Shown here one piece after another: positions 60,701 to 64,000 of a DNA stretch of 64,000 nt (its first letter is position 1; each line of letters opens with the position of its first letter). The notes under the pieces were generated by a model. It had not been told where the DNA came from and made no database searches. It was given only the letters and a program-made list of their open reading frames with translations. Origin of the DNA: Saccharomyces mikatae IFO 1815. Its lineage: Eukaryota > Ascomycota > Saccharomycetes > Saccharomycetales > Saccharomycetaceae. Made by a program: the position numbers and the translations under genes. Location: the NCBI RefSeq assembly GCF_947241705.1, contig NC_079261.1, forward strand, positions 310,001 through 374,000. Reading direction: 5' to 3'.

Positions 60701-62089
60701 TTTATGAATTCCGCCGGTTTCCTCTATATCTCATGGAATGAGAAAAGACAAAAATACGAAGATTTAGAACACGATCAACTAGACAGCACAAGAATCCATC
60801 CGGAAGATTACCATTTGGCTACTAAGGTTGCTGCTGACGCTTTAGAATACGATCCTGATACTATCGCCGAAAAAGAAGAGCAAGGAACTATGAGTGAATT
60901 TATCGAATTATTAAGAGAAGATCCTGATCGTAGAACTAAACTGGAATCATTAAATTTAGAATCTTATGCCGATGAACTAGAGAAAAACACAGGATTGAGA
61001 AAACTCAATAATTTAAACACAATTGTTCTTGAATTATTAGATGGGTTTGAGGAATTGAGAAATGATTTCCATCCACTGCAGGGTGACGAAATTTTCCAAA
61101 GCTTAACTGGTGAATCTGAAAAGACGTTTTTCAAAGGAAGTATCATCCCAGTGAGAATAGAAAGATTTTGGCATAACGATATAATTTGCACTACCAACTC
61201 TGAAGTCGAATGTGTAGTAAATGCTCAACGCCACGCAGGTGCACAATTAAGAAGACCAGCAAATGAAATATACGAAATTGGAAAAACTTATCCAGCGAAG
61301 GTGATCTACATTGATTATGCTAATATTACCGCGGAAGTTTCATTATTGGACCATGATGTAAAACAGCAATATGTTCCAATAAGTTATAGCAAAGATCCCT
61401 CCATTTGGGACTTGAAGCAAGAACTAGAAGATGCTGAAGAGGAGAGGAAGCTGATGATGGCGGAGGCTCGTGCAAAGAGAACACATCGTGTTATTAATCA
61501 TCCTTACTATTTTCCCTTCAATGGAAGGCAAGCTGAAGATTACTTGAGAAGTAAAGAACGTGGTGATTTTGTTATCAGACAGTCTAGCCGGGGTGATGAC
61601 CACTTGGTCATCACCTGGAAATTGGATAAGGATTTATTTCAACATATCGATATTCAAGAATTGGAGAAAGAAAATCCATTAGCTTTAGGTAAAGTCCTAG
61701 TCGTTGACAATCAAAAGTACAATGATTTAGATCAGATTATTGTAGAATACTTACAAAATAAAGTAAGGCTTTTAAACGAAATGACTTCTAGCGAAAAATT
61801 CAAAAGTGGCACCAAGAAGGATGTGGTAAAGTTCATTGAGGACTACTCTAGAGTAAATCCAAATAAGTCTGTTTATTATTTTAGTCTGAACTATGACAAC
61901 CCTGGTTGGTTTTACTTGATGTTCAAGATTAATGCGAATAGCAAATTGTACACGTGGAATGTCAAATTAACGAACACTGGTTATTTCCTAGTTAACTACA
62001 ACTATCCAAGTGTCATTCAACTTTGTAATGGTTTTAAAACTCTTTTAAAATCCAACAGTAGTAAAAGTAGGATGAATAACTATCATTAG
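57734..62089 (+). CDS. SPT6: Spt6, histone chaperone and transcription elongation factor
   Basis: The 1,451-residue protein equals S. cerevisiae Spt6 in length. It begins with a highly acidic ~300-residue region that binds Spn1 and histones (around residues 235-265, with [15 protein letters not shown]). A Tex-like core follows: helix-turn-helix, a YqgF/RNase H-like fold (~735-890), helix-hairpin-helix and a death-like domain. An S1 domain lies near 1130-1210. The C-terminus has the tandem SH2 domains (~1255-1440, with [19 protein letters not shown]), which bind the phosphorylated Rpb1 linker. Spt6 restores nucleosomes behind RNA polymerase II and aids elongation. Confidence 0.97.
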   Translation: MEETGDSKLVPRDEEEIVNNNDEAKAPSDEEEGEDVFDSSEEDEDIDEDEDEARKVQEGFIVNDDDENEDLGTSISKKRRKHKRREREEDDRLSEDDLDLLMENAGVERTKASSSSGKFKRLKRVGDEGNAAESESENVVVSRQDSTSKLEDFFSEDEEEEESGSRKGRNSDYGRDEEGHENRDRTADKGGILDELDDFIEDDEFSDEDDETRQRRIQEKKHLREQATKQPTQITGLSSDKIDEMYDIFGDGHDYDWALEIENDELENGNENNEAEEEEIDEETGAIKSTKKKISLQDIYDLEDLKKNLMTEGDMKIRKTDIPERYQELRAGITDYGNMSTEDQELERNWISEKISVDKNFDANYDLTEFKEAVGNAIKFITKENLEVPFIYAYRRNYISSREKDGFLLTEDDLWEIVSLDIEFHSLVNKKDYVQRFYDELHVDDPIVSEYFKNQNTASIAELNSLQDIYDYLEFKYANEINEMFINHTGKTGKKHLKNSSYEKFKASPLYQAVSDIGISAENVGENISSQHQIHPPVDHPSSKPVEVIESILNANSGDLQVFTSNTKLAIDTVQKYYSLELSKNTKIREKVRSDFSKYYLADVVLTAKGKKEIQKGSLYEDIKYAINRTPMHFRRDPDVFLRMVEAESLNLLSVKLHMSSQAQYIEHLFQIALETTNTSDIAIEWNNFRKLAFNQAMDKIFQDISQEVKDNLTKNCQKLVAKTVRHKFMTKLDQAPFIPNVREPKIPKILTLTCGQGRFGADAIIAVYVNRKGDFIRDYKIVDNPFDKTNPEKFEDTLDNIIQSCQPNAIGINGPNPKTQKFYKKIQEVLHKKQIVDSRGHTIPIIYVEDEVAIRYQNSERAAQEFPNKPPLVKYCIALARYMHSPLLEYANLSSEEVKSLSIHPHQNLLSSEQLTWALETAFVDIVNLVSVEVNKATDNTYYASALKYISGFGKRKAIDFLQSLQRLNEPLLARQQLITHNILHKTIFMNSAGFLYISWNEKRQKYEDLEHDQLDSTRIHPEDYHLATKVAADALEYDPDTIAEKEEQGTMSEFIELLREDPDRRTKLESLNLESYADELEKNTGLRKLNNLNTIVLELLDGFEELRNDFHPLQGDEIFQSLTGESEKTFFKGSIIPVRIERFWHNDIICTTNSEVECVVNAQRHAGAQLRRPANEIYEIGKTYPAKVIYIDYANITAEVSLLDHDVKQQYVPISYSKDPSIWDLKQELEDAEEERKLMMAEARAKRTHRVINHPYYFPFNGRQAEDYLRSKERGDFVIRQSSRGDDHLVITWKLDKDLFQHIDIQELEKENPLALGKVLVVDNQKYNDLDQIIVEYLQNKVRLLNEMTSSEKFKSGTKKDVVKFIEDYSRVNPNKSVYYFSLNYDNPGWFYLMFKINANSKLYTWNVKLTNTGYFLVNYNYPSVIQLCNGFKTLLKSNSSKSRMNNYH

Positions 62090-62369
62090 TTGCATATATA
62101 TAGTGTTATCGATATTACTATTACTACTTCTACCATTGTTTATATAATTTATGTAAACTAGAACGTTTCAACTGTATCTTTTATCTAATATTTTGGTGCG
62201 CATTTTAATCCGCAAAATTAATGCATGTAGTAGTGAATATTTCAATCAAAAGCTTTTTATGGAAAGAACTTGGAGAATAATTTTAGAAAAGTTTTCAGTA
62301 ATGAGAAAATTTTGTTCTTATAATACAACGAGAGGACTATTTTAAACTCCAAAGTATCAGCAAGGAAAA

Positions 62370-63806
62370 CTAGTGTGAATTTTCAATCACATCCAGAATG
62401 TAAATTGACTTGGTAGATACTCCAGCGACGACCTTCATTTGGTCATTAGTCACATCCATACACTTTATCCTATTACGCAAAATGTTCGGCTTATCGGGAA
62501 TATTTAAAAGTCGGGAATCACCATTCATCAAATCAACGCCGTAAATACCGTCGTCATTTCCTACCAAAATACCATTAGAATATTTCAGTTTTCGGAGAAT
62601 TGGTAACGAAAAATCATCTTGACAAATTTCTGTGGCAAAATTCCTTAAAACCTTATCATAGTATGTCTTTTGGACTTCACCCGATTTTATCGACTTTAAC
62701 TGATCTGTCTTCATAGGTACTTCTACTAAAATCAATCTCATATAGGGCTTATGTGATGTAGCCACTACCAATATGGTGCTGGCCGTCAATTTTATCGTCT
62801 CCTTATTATTAGAATGAACAAAATCTACAACTATTACATCTCGAACGTTGAAAGCGTACGTGCTGAATTCTGCATTATTTAAGGCAATGTTGTATGAATG
62901 AACTAGGTACCTTGCATCCTTAATCGAGTAACACGTTATATGAGTGAATTCGGCCCTGGTAAGAAACACAGAGAATTTATTGCGACCGTCACCGTTATCA
63001 CAATTAGCGATGACGTTCAACGACGTACAATTGGAAGCTAGCCTCACTTCTGAAAGTTGTGTAAGAAAATGCTCTGCATCCTTTATCTCCAGCAAACTCA
63101 ATCGCAAGAAATTATCCATTCCACTAGTAATAATAAACCAAGATGAAGCTGTAGCACGGCATATCTTTATATGCGTAATCATTCTTGTATGAATTCTCCA
63201 TGCTGCGTTAGGCACAAGTTCAAAATCCTTGTTTAGCAAGTAGAAGAATCCGTTCATTGAACACAAATATTGGTAACCAGAACTACCAATGTATCCATAT
63301 AGCTTGACAATGCTCTTGATTTTTTCCTTAATATTAAGAGCCTTAGATGTCGCTTTCTGAACGTCGTAGACTATAAGGCACCCAGTAGCCGATGAAAGCA
63401 GTAAATGTTTACCATCTTCGGTAAATTTGGCACTGATAAACAACATATCATTGGGTAAGGCTCTGTTTAAATTGACATTGATGGAAAATTTCAAATCATG
63501 GTTCCAAGGCTGGATTCCATATTTTATGTTATCAACTGGGGCTAAATCATCGTTTATTGAAAGAGTTTTAAACCTATCTTTGAATGATAGTTTTTTGTAG
63601 TGAATTCTATCCTCAATAACTGTTTGTAGGTCTTCCAATGGTACGTCACCGACATTACCAATTGAGCTTTTGATCTTCTCCAAAGCAGAAAGTGGTAATG
63701 CTGTCTCCCTTATGAATGCAGCGAATGAGTCTTCCAAACCATTATACTTAAGATAATTGGCAATCAATAGATTAGTATAATATTTAGTTGTCGAATTATC
63801 ACTCAT
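62370..63806 (-). CDS. YGR117C: Uncharacterised LisH / WD-like protein YGR117C
   Basis: The 478-residue protein corresponds to S. cerevisiae YGR117C (about 476 residues), whose function is not established. The N-terminus has a LisH-like motif (LLIANYLKYNGLEDSFAAFI, residues ~13-32), a dimerisation element. The rest shows degenerate beta-propeller-like repeats (for example LFISAKFTEDGKHLLLSSAT), ending near residue 475. LisH plus propeller layouts are found in dynein-regulator LIS1 and in scaffold proteins. The specific role here cannot be read from the sequence. The gene is divergent from the next gene beyond the window. Confidence 0.9.
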   Translation of the reverse strand: MSDNSTTKYYTNLLIANYLKYNGLEDSFAAFIRETALPLSALEKIKSSIGNVGDVPLEDLQTVIEDRIHYKKLSFKDRFKTLSINDDLAPVDNIKYGIQPWNHDLKFSINVNLNRALPNDMLFISAKFTEDGKHLLLSSATGCLIVYDVQKATSKALNIKEKIKSIVKLYGYIGSSGYQYLCSMNGFFYLLNKDFELVPNAAWRIHTRMITHIKICRATASSWFIITSGMDNFLRLSLLEIKDAEHFLTQLSEVRLASNCTSLNVIANCDNGDGRNKFSVFLTRAEFTHITCYSIKDARYLVHSYNIALNNAEFSTYAFNVRDVIVVDFVHSNNKETIKLTASTILVVATSHKPYMRLILVEVPMKTDQLKSIKSGEVQKTYYDKVLRNFATEICQDDFSLPILRKLKYSNGILVGNDDGIYGVDLMNGDSRLLNIPDKPNILRNRIKCMDVTNDQMKVVAGVSTKSIYILDVIENSH

Positions 63807-64000
63807 GTTACTCTTACTGAACTTTTATTATTAAGTGACACATGCTTATTCTAGATCAAGTTTTTTTCTTTATATTGGATATTACTTAATATTGTTTCCT
63901 TTTTTTTCTTAATTTACACCCAAACCAATTTTTAGGACCCATACCTTGTTCGTGAAAATGAAATCAGCTGCTTTGAGTACCGCTCGGCATTACGATGCGA
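63807..64000 (+). promoter_or_regulatory. Rap1-type ribosomal-protein promoter (next gene RPS23A expected)
   Basis: Two tandem Rap1-like sites in the same orientation, ACACCCAAACC (63916-63926) and GGACCCATACC (63935-63945), follow a T-rich block. Paired Rap1 sites are characteristic of yeast ribosomal protein promoters. In the S. cerevisiae order the next gene on the + strand is RPS23A (YGR118W), which would lie beyond the window edge. Confidence 0.75.

Noticed and set aside
1-64000. CRISPR arrays, prophage or bacterial operon signals
   Set aside because: The sequence is eukaryotic yeast nuclear DNA. No regularly spaced direct repeats or prokaryotic features are present.

Overview
The window is nuclear DNA of a budding yeast of the genus Saccharomyces. 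Every host gene has a clear counterpart, in the same order and orientation, in the S. cerevisiae chromosome VII right-arm block from DBF2 (YGR092W) to YGR117C. The proteins that I can compare from memory (Esp1, Clb1, Clb6) differ from S. cerevisiae at roughly one residue in five to one in three in their fast-evolving parts. The host is therefore probably not S. cerevisiae, and looks more distant than S. paradoxus would be. S. mikatae, S. kudriavzevii, S. arboricola or the S. uvarum/S. eubayanus pair are possible; the sequence alone does not settle this for me.

Layout. 1-31100 is dense and conserved: DBF2 (3' part), DRN1, VAS1, RRP46, TPC1, ASK10, ESP1, TEL2, MDR1/GYP2, PCP1, GTF1, NOP7, SRB5, VMA21 and VOA1. 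About 31.7-45.4 kb is an accessory island built around two tRNA genes, tRNA-Leu(GAG) and intron-containing tRNA-Lys(UUU). It holds two full-length, apparently identical 6,114-bp Ty1/copia LTR retrotransposons of the Ty4/Tsu4 group. They point towards each other, and each lies upstream of one tRNA gene. Around and inside them are older delta (Ty1/Ty2-type) and Ty4-type LTR remnants. 46.8-49.7 kb holds the convergent cyclin pair CLB1/CLB6. Next comes tRNA-Cys(GCA) with more LTR remnants, then CLD1, YGR111W, SHY1, DAM1, SPT6 and YGR117C. The right edge carries a Rap1-type promoter that fits the next gene in the syntenic order, RPS23A.

The genes fall into a few functional groups. Mitotic control and chromosome segregation: DBF2 (mitotic exit), ESP1 (separase), CLB1/CLB6 (M- and S-phase cyclins), DAM1 (kinetochore) and TEL2 (checkpoint-kinase maturation). 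RNA and ribosome production: RRP46, DRN1, NOP7, VAS1 and the three tRNA genes. Transcription: SRB5 and SPT6. Mitochondria: TPC1, PCP1, GTF1, SHY1, CLD1 and the mitochondrial form of VAS1. V-ATPase assembly in the ER: VMA21 and VOA1, which are neighbours. Regulatory sites fit these roles: MCB boxes at CLB6, a Mcm1/forkhead module at CLB1, PAC+RRPE at NOP7 and a Reb1-type site at SPT6.

The most interesting items are the inverted pair of identical Ty4/Tsu4 elements around two tRNA genes, with target-site duplications showing two independent insertions into older LTRs; a ~66-bp repeat at the same distance upstream of two different tRNA genes; a possible 33-residue membrane microprotein divergent from GTF1; and an unexplained protein-like reading frame on the minus strand between CLD1 and YGR111W.
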